Assembly (NCBI GenBank): GCA_032161045.1 | Contig: JAVHTH010000004.1 | Strand: one strand, 5' to 3' | From: Fervidibacter sinensis | GTDB taxonomy: Bacteria > Armatimonadota > Fervidibacteria > Fervidibacterales > Fervidibacteraceae | Length of the DNA: 64,000 bases | Shown: positions 44,909 through 54,360 of the stretch, in pieces | Layout of the letters: each line of letters opens with the position of its first letter | How positions within the stretch are numbered: position 1 is the first letter of the stretch | Translations under genes and position numbers: made by a program | The notes under the pieces: generated by a model | The model's database searches: none | Told to the model about the DNA's origin: nothing | Seen by the model: only the letters and a program-made list of their open reading frames with translations

Positions 44909-45515
44909 TTTCCACTGATTGAAGTTCCGCTTCTTCCCTTTGAAGCCACATCCGAACGAGTTCCTCGCGCTCGTTTTCGGAAAGTTCGGGGATGTCGTAA
45001 AGTCCTGCTTTCCGTCTTTGTTTGAACGCTTCGTAAAGAATGATTGCGGTTGCGGCGGCGACATTCAGGCTGTTAGCGAACCCAACTTGAGGGATGACGA
45101 TCCTTTCGTCCGCAAACTTTCGCGCTGTTTCCGAAACTCCGTGCGCCTCGTTACCAAGAACAATTGCGACCTTGCCGGTGTAATCAACTTCCGTGAAGTC
45201 CTTCGCTGTCGGGTCAACATGGGTGCAGTATATGCGGAAACCCAATGCCTTTAATTCGTTCAAACAATCCTCAATTGTTGGGTGCTGTATGACTGTCAGC
45301 CACTTGTGGCTGCCTGCAGAAGTTCTTTTGTCAAGGACAATTGGACGAACGCCACGATGGACGACATGGACAAATTGAACTCCAACGGCATCGCAAGTCC
45401 TGCAAATTGCCGAGATGTTTCGCGGGTTCTCTAAATCTTCCAGAACAACCCGCAGACTCGCTTGACGGTGACGAGCAACCTCTCTCATCTTTTGCATCCG
45501 CTCTTCCGAGACCAT
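44901..45515 (-). CDS. SpoU-family RNA 2'-O-methyltransferase (TrmH-like)
   Basis: SPOUT methyltransferase of about 204 aa, most like TrmH (tRNA Gm18). Motif 1 ENPRNISAICRTCDAVGV, motif 2 VAIVLGNEAHGVSETA and motif 3 IPQVGFANSLNVAAATAIILYEA are all present. The short N-terminus (RMQKMREVARHRQ) and the C-terminal tail also fit TrmH. Starts GTG 45518 and ATG 45515 are both within reach of AAGGTG; ATG is given. It converges with the amidohydrolase with an 8-bp overlap. Confidence 0.9.
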   Translation of the reverse strand: MVSEERMQKMREVARHRQASLRVVLEDLENPRNISAICRTCDAVGVQFVHVVHRGVRPIVLDKRTSAGSHKWLTVIQHPTIEDCLNELKALGFRIYCTHVDPTAKDFTEVDYTGKVAIVLGNEAHGVSETARKFADERIVIPQVGFANSLNVAAATAIILYEAFKQRRKAGLYDIPELSENEREELVRMWLQREEAELQSVEIK

Positions 45516-45580
45516 CACGGACATCACCTTGCCTCAGCAATGAGTTCAAATTTCGCCTCTGGGTTTGACAATTCGCTCAC

Positions 45581-47134
45581 TTATGGGTTCAAAAACTCAA
45601 CTGGTGCGTAATCGTCCGTCAATATTGGCACATCCCTGAACGGGATTTGCCTCAGGTAAAGGTCAGCAGCGTAATTGGGGAGTTGCTGAATTTTGACTTT
45701 CCCTTCCTTCACCATCTCCTCGGCTCGCTTGACCAAATCTTGAACCGAAAGTTTCAACGGCTTGCGAGGGGCGATGACAATCAAATTGCGCCTGTCGTAA
45801 AGCCAAGGCATCTTCCGATACTCAACGGGGAAGATGTAAATTTCGGGGAAGACTGCCCTCATGGTCTTTAGGATGGAGCGAGTGACTTCTGTTCGGAAAC
45901 CTTCCAGTCGCCCAACAAGGTTAAACACGACGACGCCATCGTCTGTCAAGCGGGATTGAGCCAACCACCAAAACTCTCTCGTGACAAGGTGGAAAGGCAA
46001 AGTCACCTCGTATCGGCTGCCGAAATAAGCGTCCAGTATGATGATGTCGTATCGCTCCTTCGTTTTGCGCAAGTAAACCCTCCCGTCCTCAATGAAAACC
46101 TTCATCCGTTCGTCTTCGCGGAAGTTGAAGAACTTCTCTGCCACCTCCTTCACAACTGGGTCAATTTCCGCAGTGTGGATGACCATTTGCGGGTAGTCTT
46201 TGTGGAACTTTTTTTGCGTCGTCGCACCTCCAAGCCCGATGAACAAGACTTTTTTCGCGTCGGGTTTGAAAAGCATGCAAAGGTGCAAGTAATCTGTGTA
46301 GGCGAAGACTGCCCTATCGGGGTCTTTCAAGTCCATAGCGCTTTGGTAACTGGCATCAAACCTCAAGTATCGGACATTCCCGACATCTTCCACAATGATG
46401 CGATGGTAAAGGCTATCGCGGCGGTAAATCACCTGCGCAATGCTTAGCGTCGCAAACAAAAGAGCCAAAACGAAGAGCCAACCTAAATGGACCTTGCCAG
46501 AACGGCGTCGTTTTGACAGCGCTCCGCTGACAAAGCACAAAATTGCGGCGAACAAAGTCGCACCAGTCATCTGCATTAACACTGTGCTCACCCCCCATTT
46601 TGGGAGCAAAAAGAAAGCACAACCCAATGTCCCGACAATGCTGCCTACTGTTGAGACGGCGTAAATGCTTCCTGCAGTCCGTCCAGCAGTTTCCACACCT
46701 TTGGACGCAAGGCGAATAAGGTAAGGTGAAACCGTTCCCAAAAGAATTGACGGGACAGCAAACAAAATCGTTGCAGCGAGGAGCACACCATAGCGACCTG
46801 CAATCCGTTCAAAAATGTTCTCCACTGGCATTGGAACACCGCCAACGCCAATAACCGTTTCCTCTGGAAACAACCATTGGGTCATAGGCGAGATAAGCCC
46901 GATGCTGATAGCAGCGAGGATTAACAACACTCCCAGACCATTCGGGGTTGGAAACTTGTCAGCGATCATGCCTCCGATGAAGTAACCTACACTCAGACCT
47001 GCGAGGAATACGCTGATGACGCTCGCCCAAGTTATAGCGCCGCTGCCAAAGTAAGGCGCTAAAAGTCTCGCACCACCTGCAATTTCAAGCACCATCACGA
47101 TAGCGCCACACAGAAACGCAATAAGCCAAACCAT
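45581..47134 (-). CDS. Membrane-fused spermidine synthase-like protein
   Basis: A 517-aa protein. Residues 1-220 hold about seven transmembrane helices (ITWASVISVFLAGLSVGYFIGG, VSTVGSIVGTLGCAFFLLP). The C-terminal half is a spermidine synthase-like Rossmann domain (VLFIGLGGATTQKKF, HTAEIDPVVKEVA, VFIEDGRVYLRKTKERYDIIILDAY given in pieces). The key Asp/Glu positions for polyamine chemistry are only partly kept, so real synthase activity is doubtful. ATG at 47134 just follows GGTGAGGGAG. Confidence 0.85.
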   Translation of the reverse strand: MVWLIAFLCGAIVMVLEIAGGARLLAPYFGSGAITWASVISVFLAGLSVGYFIGGMIADKFPTPNGLGVLLILAAISIGLISPMTQWLFPEETVIGVGGVPMPVENIFERIAGRYGVLLAATILFAVPSILLGTVSPYLIRLASKGVETAGRTAGSIYAVSTVGSIVGTLGCAFFLLPKWGVSTVLMQMTGATLFAAILCFVSGALSKRRRSGKVHLGWLFVLALLFATLSIAQVIYRRDSLYHRIIVEDVGNVRYLRFDASYQSAMDLKDPDRAVFAYTDYLHLCMLFKPDAKKVLFIGLGGATTQKKFHKDYPQMVIHTAEIDPVVKEVAEKFFNFREDERMKVFIEDGRVYLRKTKERYDIIILDAYFGSRYEVTLPFHLVTREFWWLAQSRLTDDGVVVFNLVGRLEGFRTEVTRSILKTMRAVFPEIYIFPVEYRKMPWLYDRRNLIVIAPRKPLKLSVQDLVKRAEEMVKEGKVKIQQLPNYAADLYLRQIPFRDVPILTDDYAPVEFLNP

Positions 47135-47185
47135 CTCCCTCACCACAGTCAGTTTTTGATGTGTTGGAACGGGTTGGCAACGATT

Positions 47186-48238
47186 TCACAATTTGCAAAT
47201 GTTAGCGTCGCTGATTTCTGCTACGGCGTAAGCGTCAAAGAGCAAGTCAGTTTGAGCCAAACCTTTTTCAAGCCTGAAACTGGCAGCACACGCGACCATT
47301 GCAGCGTTGTCAGTGCACCACTTTAACGGTGGCAAAGCAAGTTGCCAATTGCGGCGCTTCGCAAGTTCCAATAACTTCTGACGCAACCTCCGGTTTGCAG
47401 CAACTCCCCCAACAACGGCTACCCGTTCAGCATCCGTCTGCTCCGCTGCTCGTTCAAGGTTGCCTAAGAGCATGTCAACGACCGCTTCTTGGAAACTCGC
47501 TGCAATGTCAGCAGTTGTTGGGTTCGGTTTGCGCTTCAGCCGCTCTTCCATGCCTTTCAAATAGCGAACCACAGCCGTCTTCAATCCTGCAAAAGAAAAG
47601 TCAAGGGATGGGGTAAGGTCAGAACGAGGGAAAGCAATTGCATTGGGGTCGCCATTTTCAGCAGATTTGTCAATAACAGGACCACCGGGGAAACCGAGCC
47701 CTAACGCCCTTGCTACCTTGTCAAAAGCCTCACCCGCAGCATCGTCTCTGGTTCGCCCTAAAACTTCGTAATTGCCGACATCCTTGACCCAAATTAGTTC
47801 CGTGTGCCCACCTGAGACCAGCAAGCAAAGGAACGGAAAATCCCAGTCTTGCGGTTTTTCGGTTTCTGCTTCCCGAAGAAAAACCGAAAAGACATGACCT
47901 TCAAGGTGGTTGACAGGAACAATTGGCAAGTTGTGAGCCAACGCAATGGCTTTAGCGAAACTGACACCCACAAGCAACGAACCAATCAAACCCGGGCGAT
48001 TGGTGACGGCGACAGCATCTAAATCCTGCCAACTTACTCCAGCGTCGGAGAGCGCTTTTTGAACGACAGGGGCTATGAACTCCATTTGCTTTCGCGAAGC
48101 AATTTCTGGCACGATGCCTCCGAAAGGTTCGTGCAATTTCGTCTGAGTCAGCACGACATTGGAACGCACCCAAACTTTGTCTTCAACAACTGCTGCTGAA
48201 GTTTCATCGCATGAGGTTTCAATGCCCAACACCAGCAT
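47186..48238 (-). CDS. tsaD: tRNA N6-threonylcarbamoyladenosine transferase TsaD
   Basis: Transfers threonylcarbamoyl to A37 of ANN-decoding tRNAs; 350 aa. ASKHA fold with GIETSCDETSAAVV, the metal-binding VNHLEGHVF (HxExH), LLVSGGHTELIWV, DDAAGEAFDKVARALGLGFPGG (two motifs together) and VVGGVAANRRLRQ. ATG is at the first residue of the conserved start MLVLGIETSCDE. Partner genes tsaB/E are not here. Confidence 0.97.
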   Translation of the reverse strand: MLVLGIETSCDETSAAVVEDKVWVRSNVVLTQTKLHEPFGGIVPEIASRKQMEFIAPVVQKALSDAGVSWQDLDAVAVTNRPGLIGSLLVGVSFAKAIALAHNLPIVPVNHLEGHVFSVFLREAETEKPQDWDFPFLCLLVSGGHTELIWVKDVGNYEVLGRTRDDAAGEAFDKVARALGLGFPGGPVIDKSAENGDPNAIAFPRSDLTPSLDFSFAGLKTAVVRYLKGMEERLKRKPNPTTADIAASFQEAVVDMLLGNLERAAEQTDAERVAVVGGVAANRRLRQKLLELAKRRNWQLALPPLKWCTDNAAMVACAASFRLEKGLAQTDLLFDAYAVAEISDANICKL

Positions 48239-48264
48239 TTTACATCACCGCCGGGAAATTACTG

Positions 48265-48615
48265 TCAAGAAGGCATCAGTAGCGAAATTTCCAAAATTTG
48301 CAAGTCGGGTTCGGCAACAACTTCAATTTCGCTTGAGCCGCATTGAGGGCAAACGGGATCGTGGTCGTGGGGGACAAAAGTCGCACCGCATTGAACGCAT
48401 TTCGCTTTCGGTTGCGCTTCTTCAATCACCAACTCTGCCCCTTCGCTCGCTGTGCCTTGAGAGAAAAGGTTGAACAATTCGCGAAAGGCTTCCGCGTCAA
48501 CCCAATGCACTCCCCCTAACCTGACCTTGACAGATTTTACTCCTTTTGCCCCCTGCTCGTTCACCGCTGCTTCCAAAGTTGCAACTAATTTGCGAGCCAG
48601 TTGACTTTCATGCAT
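48265..48615 (-). CDS. hypA: Hydrogenase nickel incorporation protein HypA
   Basis: A 116-aa nickel metallochaperone. It begins with the conserved nickel-binding MHES, has VKVRLGGVHWVDAEAF in the middle and a zinc ribbon made of CVQCGATF and CPQCGSSEIEV. ATG at 48615 matches the conserved HypA start; the GTG at 48624 would shield the Met-His needed for nickel. No hydrogenase or other hyp genes are in the window, so its client lies elsewhere. Confidence 0.92.
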   Translation of the reverse strand: MHESQLARKLVATLEAAVNEQGAKGVKSVKVRLGGVHWVDAEAFRELFNLFSQGTASEGAELVIEEAQPKAKCVQCGATFVPHDHDPVCPQCGSSEIEVVAEPDLQILEISLLMPS

Positions 48616-48702
48616 ACCTTTCACCCCGGATGCCCAATTTCACTTTCAAAACGGAAAAGACGCATCAACCAGTTTGTCACGCTGAGATAGGGGCTTTCAA
48701 TG

Positions 48703-48732
48703 AAGGACAAGGGACGCGGGACATGGGACAGG
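48703..48732. repeat. Intergenic 7-bp tandem repeat
   Basis: AAGGACA, AGGGACG, CGGGACA, TGGGACA are four direct heptamers of the GGGAC type seen inside leuS at 17953-17980. They lie in the 473-bp gap between hypA and the BatD-like gene. Confidence 0.6.
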
Positions 48733-48839
48733 TTGAACGCCGTTTGACTTTGGTGATGAACCGCAAGCATGTTTTGTCCTACTTATGTTTGCGACTTTAC
48801 GCTTGTAATCAGCCAACCGAGAACTGCGTCGAAAAGGGC

Positions 48840-48870
48840 AGCCCCTACGGGGCTTGAGGTTATCCCTCAA
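48840..48870. other. Pair of adjacent hairpins in hypA upstream gap
   Basis: AGCCCC-TAC-GGGGCT is followed directly by TTGAGG-TTATC-CCTCAA. No T-tract follows on either strand. They overlap the end of the possible small reading frame at 48867-48965. Confidence 0.45.
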
Positions 48871-48965
48871 CTGCTGCAGTTTCCTCCCGTCGCCCACGAA
48901 AGAATTTGCTGCAACGATAAACCAAACAATGCACCGACAATGACGGCAAGGAAACGCTTCCTCAA
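48867..48965 (-). CDS. Possible 32-aa membrane peptide
   Basis: A short frame from TTG encodes RKRFLAVIVGALFGLS, then QQILSWATGGNCSS: two positive residues and one hydrophobic helix, as in small membrane peptides. AGGTG lies seven bases upstream. It is within an otherwise empty 473-bp gap. The TTG start and small size make this a weak call. Confidence 0.3.
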   Translation of the reverse strand: MRKRFLAVIVGALFGLSLQQILSWATGGNCSS

Positions 48966-49088
48966 CTTTCAACACCTGCCTTGAGCCCATTTGTTTATCA
49001 GCACGAAAAAGAAGCGAGTTTGGGACAGATTGAAACGCCACTCCGCTGTTACTTTGTGGCTAACTACGAACCGAAAATTGGTGATGCT

Positions 49089-50036
49089 TCATGTGCTTGT
49101 CTGGTTCTGTTCGGGTTCGGGGATTTGAGTTGTTTGAACCAACTGTTTGGCATTGGTGAACAACCGCATCGCTTCGGTCTCTTTAGGGTTGTAGCGTGCG
49201 AACTTGATTAAGTCGCTCAAAATCAGAGTGTGGTGCAAAGTTTTTTGCTGCTCTTTCGTCAACTGATTTTGAAGCAGGAAGAGCAGGTGCCAAGTTGGCA
49301 ATTCAAGGGCAGGGACTTGGAAGCGGTCTCTCAAATAACGGCGCAACCCGAAAGAAAGCAAAACGAAGGAACGCTCAACTTCACCTTGCCGATACAACTG
49401 CTCGGCTCGTTCAATTGTTTGCAGAGCCAGCAAGTGTGGTGGCAAAGGCGGTTTGCTTGACGCTTTTTGCCAAGAACTCCAAGCAGTTTGAATTCCCCAC
49501 CAAACTGCTTTCCCGACAAGCCAGATAACTGTCAATGTCGCCAAAACTCCGAACAGCAACAACATGATTGATAGGGGGCTGAGCGGGTAAGGCATGGGCG
49601 CTTTGGCGGGGCGAGGTTCTTTCGCATCGGGTGGCGCTAAAGGTATGACCTCAATGTCCACAGGATTGGTCCGAACAAGACTTCGTTGTCCCTCCATTTC
49701 GCAAGTTATGGACATCGGTGGTATCGTCAACTTGCCCAATTGGTAAGCGGCAATATCCCATTCAGCGCTGAACGCCATTATGCCCGGCAATTCGCTTGGT
49801 TGCTTTTGTGCAGGGTAACGCTGCAAAACTTCAAAGACGCCAAAGCGAGAACTTGCGGGAAACTTGACATTTGCCGTTTCAGGGGCGAAAACCGTCACCT
49901 TGTAGCGAATTAGGTCACCAATAAGGCAAGAGCGTGGGAACGCTTCCGCTCGTGCCCGTATTTCCTGAGCCAGCAAAGGATAGTTTGTCAGAAAAAGCAA
50001 CAGTATCAATATGCTCCAATGCTTAACGGATTTCAT
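49089..50036 (-). CDS. BatD-like membrane protein
   Basis: A 315-aa protein. It has a signal peptide (SILILLLFLTNYPLLAQ), a beta-rich domain (about 20-145; RSCLIGDLIRYKVTVFAP, YQLGKLTIPPMSITCEMEG) like the N-terminal part of BatD oxygen-tolerance proteins, a central membrane helix (SIMLLLFGVLATLTVIWLV) and a cytoplasmic helical tail. No Bat or MoxR genes are adjacent. Its start overlaps the PIG-L gene end, so it is cotranscribed. ATG at 50036 follows GGACGGTG. Confidence 0.72.
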   Translation of the reverse strand: MKSVKHWSILILLLFLTNYPLLAQEIRARAEAFPRSCLIGDLIRYKVTVFAPETANVKFPASSRFGVFEVLQRYPAQKQPSELPGIMAFSAEWDIAAYQLGKLTIPPMSITCEMEGQRSLVRTNPVDIEVIPLAPPDAKEPRPAKAPMPYPLSPLSIMLLLFGVLATLTVIWLVGKAVWWGIQTAWSSWQKASSKPPLPPHLLALQTIERAEQLYRQGEVERSFVLLSFGLRRYLRDRFQVPALELPTWHLLFLLQNQLTKEQQKTLHHTLILSDLIKFARYNPKETEAMRLFTNAKQLVQTTQIPEPEQNQTST

Positions 50037-51348
50037 GCTCAACACCGTCCGTCAAGATCAGAGGTGCCACATCTAAAATGTGCTTCCTATAGGCTGTGAA
50101 CGCTGTGACCACAGCGGGCGGAGATAATGGGACAGACAACTTTGCTGTCAATGTTTGCTTCTCTTTAGAGTTTGGCATCAAAGTCAGGGTTTGGTGAGAT
50201 TTGGGCTGCCAAATTCTGATTCCATAGCGAAAATGGCTGTTTGCTTTACCCCTTAACCGAACCGAAATGTGTCTCCATTCCGGTCTTTGAGAGACCGCAC
50301 GAATTAAGTCCGGCGAATACAAGCCAATCTGAGTGATGTCAAGTCCAGCGAGCAAGGAACGGGGTTCGCTTCTTCGGTCGGGTTGGACGGTTAGCGGCAA
50401 AGGCTCAGCGAACAACTCATTGGCTCGGACGAAACTTTTCAAGAACCGCCAAGTGAGGGGCAATTGTTGGGTGCGATAGCATTTTAAGGCTTCCCACTTC
50501 TTGTGGCTCATATGCGCCGATAAAGGCAAGTAATACCAGCGGGCTGTCAGAATGAGGTCAGATGGTGGAAGCAATTCTAAAGACGGTTGAAACCCTTGAG
50601 GACGGGGAAACTCGCCGTAGTGAATGAGGACCTCCAGCACTCGTGGCATCTGGCTCAATTGGTTTTCCGAGACAAGTTGAAACAATGCTGCCCATCCCAA
50701 ACCGCACACGACTGCATGGATGGGATGGTCATCATAGCGGCTGGGCAAAATGACAGTTGTCGGCTGAAATTTTCTCAAACAGTCAGCCAGCGCATTGACA
50801 AACTTCTCGTTTCCGTTCAATAACCAGTCGGCAGCCAAGGTCCTTTCGGAAAAGCCAAGGAAGACAACTTGCTCTGAAGTCAAGCCCAATTTTTGCATCG
50901 CTGCCAATGTTTCCTCTTGACGCATTTCAGCGTATGTCGCTCGGTCTTCTGGCTTGATTTGAACTTCGTAGAGTTTCAAGTGGATGGACGCATCAAAACC
51001 GTCGCCATTTGTGACCACGATCACGAGTGGCTTGATGCCATGTTGCAACAACTTTTGAATCAACCCAGCGCATCCTAAAGTTTCGTCATCAGGGTGAGGG
51101 GAAACTACAGCGACACGATCGCCAAGTTTTGTCAAGGGGAGAGGTAGAAGGAAGGACTGAGTGTTTTGGAGTTGTTTTTGGTAAAGCAACAAGTTTGCCC
51201 AATGAATGCTTGGGACTGCCGCTAATCCCAACAAAGCGAGCCAAAAAATTCCTCGCCAGACCTTCTTGCGTCGTTTCCATTTTCGGCTTAAAAACACCGG
51301 TTTGCGAATTCGGCTTTTATGTTTCCAGCGTGAAACTTTCATTTCCAT
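50023..51348 (-). CDS. Membrane-anchored PIG-L family deacetylase
   Basis: A 441-aa protein. A basic N-terminus and one membrane helix (about residues 34-52) lead to a PIG-L/LmbE zinc deacetylase domain with AVVSPHPDDETLGCAGLI (zinc His, Asp, Asp), VVTNGDGFDAS and VILPSRYDDHPIHAVV. Residues about 320-435 form a beta-rich C-terminal domain not usual in the family. It likely deacetylates an envelope GlcNAc-containing compound. The start overlaps aroC by 32 bp. Confidence 0.85.
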   Translation of the reverse strand: MEMKVSRWKHKSRIRKPVFLSRKWKRRKKVWRGIFWLALLGLAAVPSIHWANLLLYQKQLQNTQSFLLPLPLTKLGDRVAVVSPHPDDETLGCAGLIQKLLQHGIKPLVIVVTNGDGFDASIHLKLYEVQIKPEDRATYAEMRQEETLAAMQKLGLTSEQVVFLGFSERTLAADWLLNGNEKFVNALADCLRKFQPTTVILPSRYDDHPIHAVVCGLGWAALFQLVSENQLSQMPRVLEVLIHYGEFPRPQGFQPSLELLPPSDLILTARWYYLPLSAHMSHKKWEALKCYRTQQLPLTWRFLKSFVRANELFAEPLPLTVQPDRRSEPRSLLAGLDITQIGLYSPDLIRAVSQRPEWRHISVRLRGKANSHFRYGIRIWQPKSHQTLTLMPNSKEKQTLTAKLSVPLSPPAVVTAFTAYRKHILDVAPLILTDGVEHEIR

Positions 51349-52558
51349 GCACCATCCATTCGCGAACCATTTCTCGGAAGCGGTTGATGTTGGCTTTGAG
51401 TTCGGTTATGCTGTCACCGCCGAATTTTTCCAGAATGGCGTCGGCGAGAACCAGAGCGACCATCGCCTCCGCTACAACTGCGGCGGCGGGGACAGCGCAA
51501 ACATCCGAGCGCTCAACATGAGCGCGGGCAGGCTGCAAATTTCTCAAATCAACCGATGGCAAGGGATTGCGAAGGGTTGAGATGGGTTTCATTGCACCGC
51601 GCACGATGATCCGCTCTCCGTTGGTGATGCCACCTTCAATTCCACCCGCATTGTTTGACGCCCTTGGGAAGAAACGCCAATCGGAAGCATTTGGGTTAGG
51701 AGCAAGGAATGGGTCGTGAACTTGCGAACCGAATTTCCGCGCCAGTTCAAACGCCTTGCCGATCTCCACGCCTTTAATTGCTGGGATGCTCATGACCGCT
51801 TGAGCCAACCGTCCGTCAATTCTTCTATCCCAGTGAACATGGCTTCCCAACCCGATAGGCACACCTTCCGCTATGACTTCAAAGATGCCGCCTAAAGTTT
51901 CTCCTTCGTTCGCAGCCTTGTCAATTAGTTGCTTCATCGCCGTTTCTGCCTCTTTATCCAAGCACCTTAGTTCTGACGCGTCCGCTCGCTCTTGGATTTC
52001 GGTCAATGGTAGTTGGGATGTGTCTATGTTGACGCTTACATTTCCGATGGCAACCACATGGGAAGCGATTTGGGTGCCAAGTTCGGCGAGCAATTTTTTG
52101 GCAACGGCACCAGCAGCAACCCTTGCTGCCGTTTCGCGGGCGCTTGCTCGTTCCAAGATTGGACGCATGTCTTTCGTCAAATACTTGACTGCTCCTGCCA
52201 AATCGGCATGACCGGGGCGTGGGACGAAGAAAGAACGCAAGTTCTCGTCGGTGACAAATTGACCAAGAGGTTCTGGAGACATCGCTAACCGCCAGTTTTC
52301 AAAATCTCGGTTTTCAATCAGCATTGCTATAGGACTGCCAATTGTAACCCCGTGGCGAACGCCACTTAGGAACTTGACAGAATCTCTCTCAATTTTTCTC
52401 ATCCTCAACCCGCGTCCATAACCTTGTTGGCGCCGCCACAGGTCACGATTTATGTCTTCAGGGTTCAAAAACAACCCCGAAGGTATGCCCTCCAAGACAA
52501 CAATCAGGGCAGATCCATGAGACTCGCCTGCAGTGAGCAAACGCAATTTCGCAAACAT
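51317..52558 (-). CDS. aroC: Chorismate synthase
   Basis: Last shikimate-pathway enzyme, making chorismate from EPSP with reduced FMN; 413 aa. Motifs: LRLLTAGESHGSALIVVLEG, RRQQGYGRGLRMRKIE, RPGHADLAGAVKY, ARETAARVAAGAVAKKLL and RASNNAGGIEGGITNGE. ATG at 52558 gives the conserved start MFAKLRLLTAGESHG; the upstream part overlaps the secretin gene and is unrelated. Genes for aromatic synthesis next to pil operons are common, though usually aroK and aroB. Confidence 0.96.
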   Translation of the reverse strand: MFAKLRLLTAGESHGSALIVVLEGIPSGLFLNPEDINRDLWRRQQGYGRGLRMRKIERDSVKFLSGVRHGVTIGSPIAMLIENRDFENWRLAMSPEPLGQFVTDENLRSFFVPRPGHADLAGAVKYLTKDMRPILERASARETAARVAAGAVAKKLLAELGTQIASHVVAIGNVSVNIDTSQLPLTEIQERADASELRCLDKEAETAMKQLIDKAANEGETLGGIFEVIAEGVPIGLGSHVHWDRRIDGRLAQAVMSIPAIKGVEIGKAFELARKFGSQVHDPFLAPNPNASDWRFFPRASNNAGGIEGGITNGERIIVRGAMKPISTLRNPLPSVDLRNLQPARAHVERSDVCAVPAAAVVAEAMVALVLADAILEKFGGDSITELKANINRFREMVREWMVHGNESFTLET

Positions 52559-52607
52559 TGAACAACCCTCCAGCGACAGCAATTTTGCCACTGCTGTCGT
52601 TAGAGGG

Positions 52608-54317
52608 TTAGCCACCAAGTTCTATGGGCGTGATTTCTGCTGCTCGGACAATTCTTGGGGTGACGAAAATGACGAGGTTTCTTTCTTCTAACCCATGCGT
52701 TTTGGTCTTAAACAACGAACCAATGAAAGGCAGTCTCGCCAGCAACGGCACTTCTCGGGAACCTGTGCTGTTCCTTGATGTCAGCAAACCACCGATAGCG
52801 AAACTTTCTCCGTCGCGGACACGAACAAGAGCCACAGTGCTGGTGCTCGTAAATATTGGAATTGTTCCTCCAGCGGGGTTTTGAACCTCTCCCACAATGT
52901 CTTGAACTGTTGGCATGATGTAGACTGTCACGGTATTGTCCGCATTGATGAAAGGCACAGCAAAGAGCGTTATACCAATGTCGTAAGTCTCAATAGAGGT
53001 GGTTGTGCGTGTGATTAAACCATCAGTGTAAGTTTCCTGAATTATGACGGGGCGTTGAATCGTAGAATCAAAAATGACTGGCAATCCGTTAATCGTGAAT
53101 GCACGCGGTGCTTGAATAACCTTACCTCTGCTTCTCGTTATAAGTGCGCCGATAGTGGCTGACAAGTTGCCCCTAACGAACCCAATGTTGATTGTTCCTT
53201 CAGGGGTCGTCAAGCCAGTCACTACAGTGACTTCCCTTCCCGCCACAGACCAATCAATTCCGTAAACATCTTGAAGGGTTCCGTTGACTTCAACAAATTG
53301 CGACTCAATCTCAACTTGGTCTGGTGGAACATCTATCTGTGCAAGAATATCGCGGATTTCTTGGATGGCTTGAGGCGTTCCTCTTACAAGGATAACATTT
53401 TGGGTGGGCAAACCGATGATTTGCTGAATGCCGCCGATGAAAGCACCGAGGGCAGCGCCTCCAAAGCCAAGCCCTCCAAACCCCATACCGAACCCGCCCA
53501 AGCCACCGGGAATCCCTCCAAACCCAAAGCCACCTAAGCCTCCCAAACCACCACCCCAGAAACCTGCTCCAAAGCCACCCGGCATGAATTGTCCTGCGCT
53601 TTCAGGACCATTTGGTGATTGAAGGGCTGGAACTGGACCTATGCCGGTTGTGGTTGGAGTTGGCTGATAAGCGGGTGGAACTACTGGGTTACCAGAAAAG
53701 ACCCAAGGCGTGACCTGATTCCTACCCCGATAGCGTGGTAAATTATAATGGTTGCGACGATTGAAGAAATCTTGAAGCATCATTTGGTGAGGCGAAACCC
53801 CTTGAATTGGGATACCCAACAAAAAGCAAACATCGGCAACAGGGATGTATCGGAGTTTGATGGTTTCTGTGACAATGGGCACGCTCTCAAGCCGTTGTTG
53901 CTGCTCCTCAGGTGACAGAACACGAGGAGGGGTCGGCAAAGCAGGTTTTTCCTCTTTGGTTTCCACTGGCTTAGGTTCAACGGTTCGGCGCGTGAGGATG
54001 TAAACTCCTCGCTCATCGCGACGCCACTGTAGCCCTGCTTGTTGTGCAATGTAGTTGAGGACCTCACTTACGCGGCAGTTCCTCAGTCTAAGCCGTCCAA
54101 TTGGAAGCGCTAAGATGTCTGGAGTTGCAGAGAAATTCACTTGGGCCTCGTTAAAGAGCAATTCCAAAACGGCTCCAACAGTAGTGGCGTCAAAGTCTAA
54201 GGACAAGATGATAGGATCATTTTCCGGTTGACTGACAGGTTGAATTGTTCCTCCAACCGTCATCAACAGAATTGTCAAGCCACACAGTAAACCCCAAAAC
54301 CTGCTTCCTCGGTGCAT
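52608..54317 (-). CDS. pilQ: Type IV pilus secretin, PilQ-like
   Basis: Outer-membrane channel subunit of 569 aa. Signal peptide (FWGLLCGLTILLMTVGG), an STN domain (about 38-110, FDATTVGAVLELLFNEAQVNF), a secretin N domain split by a Gly-rich insert (about 235-300), then NVILVRGTPQAIQEIRDIL, VEIESQFVEVNGTLQDVYGIDW (two motifs) and the C-terminal secretin pore (GEVQNPAGGTIPIF, GESFAIGGLLTSR, PLLARLPFIGSLFKTK). An outer membrane is therefore expected. It follows PilM-P and an STN protein. Confidence 0.92.
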   Translation of the reverse strand: MHRGSRFWGLLCGLTILLMTVGGTIQPVSQPENDPIILSLDFDATTVGAVLELLFNEAQVNFSATPDILALPIGRLRLRNCRVSEVLNYIAQQAGLQWRRDERGVYILTRRTVEPKPVETKEEKPALPTPPRVLSPEEQQQRLESVPIVTETIKLRYIPVADVCFLLGIPIQGVSPHQMMLQDFFNRRNHYNLPRYRGRNQVTPWVFSGNPVVPPAYQPTPTTTGIGPVPALQSPNGPESAGQFMPGGFGAGFWGGGLGGLGGFGFGGIPGGLGGFGMGFGGLGFGGAALGAFIGGIQQIIGLPTQNVILVRGTPQAIQEIRDILAQIDVPPDQVEIESQFVEVNGTLQDVYGIDWSVAGREVTVVTGLTTPEGTINIGFVRGNLSATIGALITRSRGKVIQAPRAFTINGLPVIFDSTIQRPVIIQETYTDGLITRTTTSIETYDIGITLFAVPFINADNTVTVYIMPTVQDIVGEVQNPAGGTIPIFTSTSTVALVRVRDGESFAIGGLLTSRNSTGSREVPLLARLPFIGSLFKTKTHGLEERNLVIFVTPRIVRAAEITPIELGG

Positions 54318-54360
54318 AACGATCCCCCCACATTCACGGTGTTTTTAGTTTGCCTTATTT

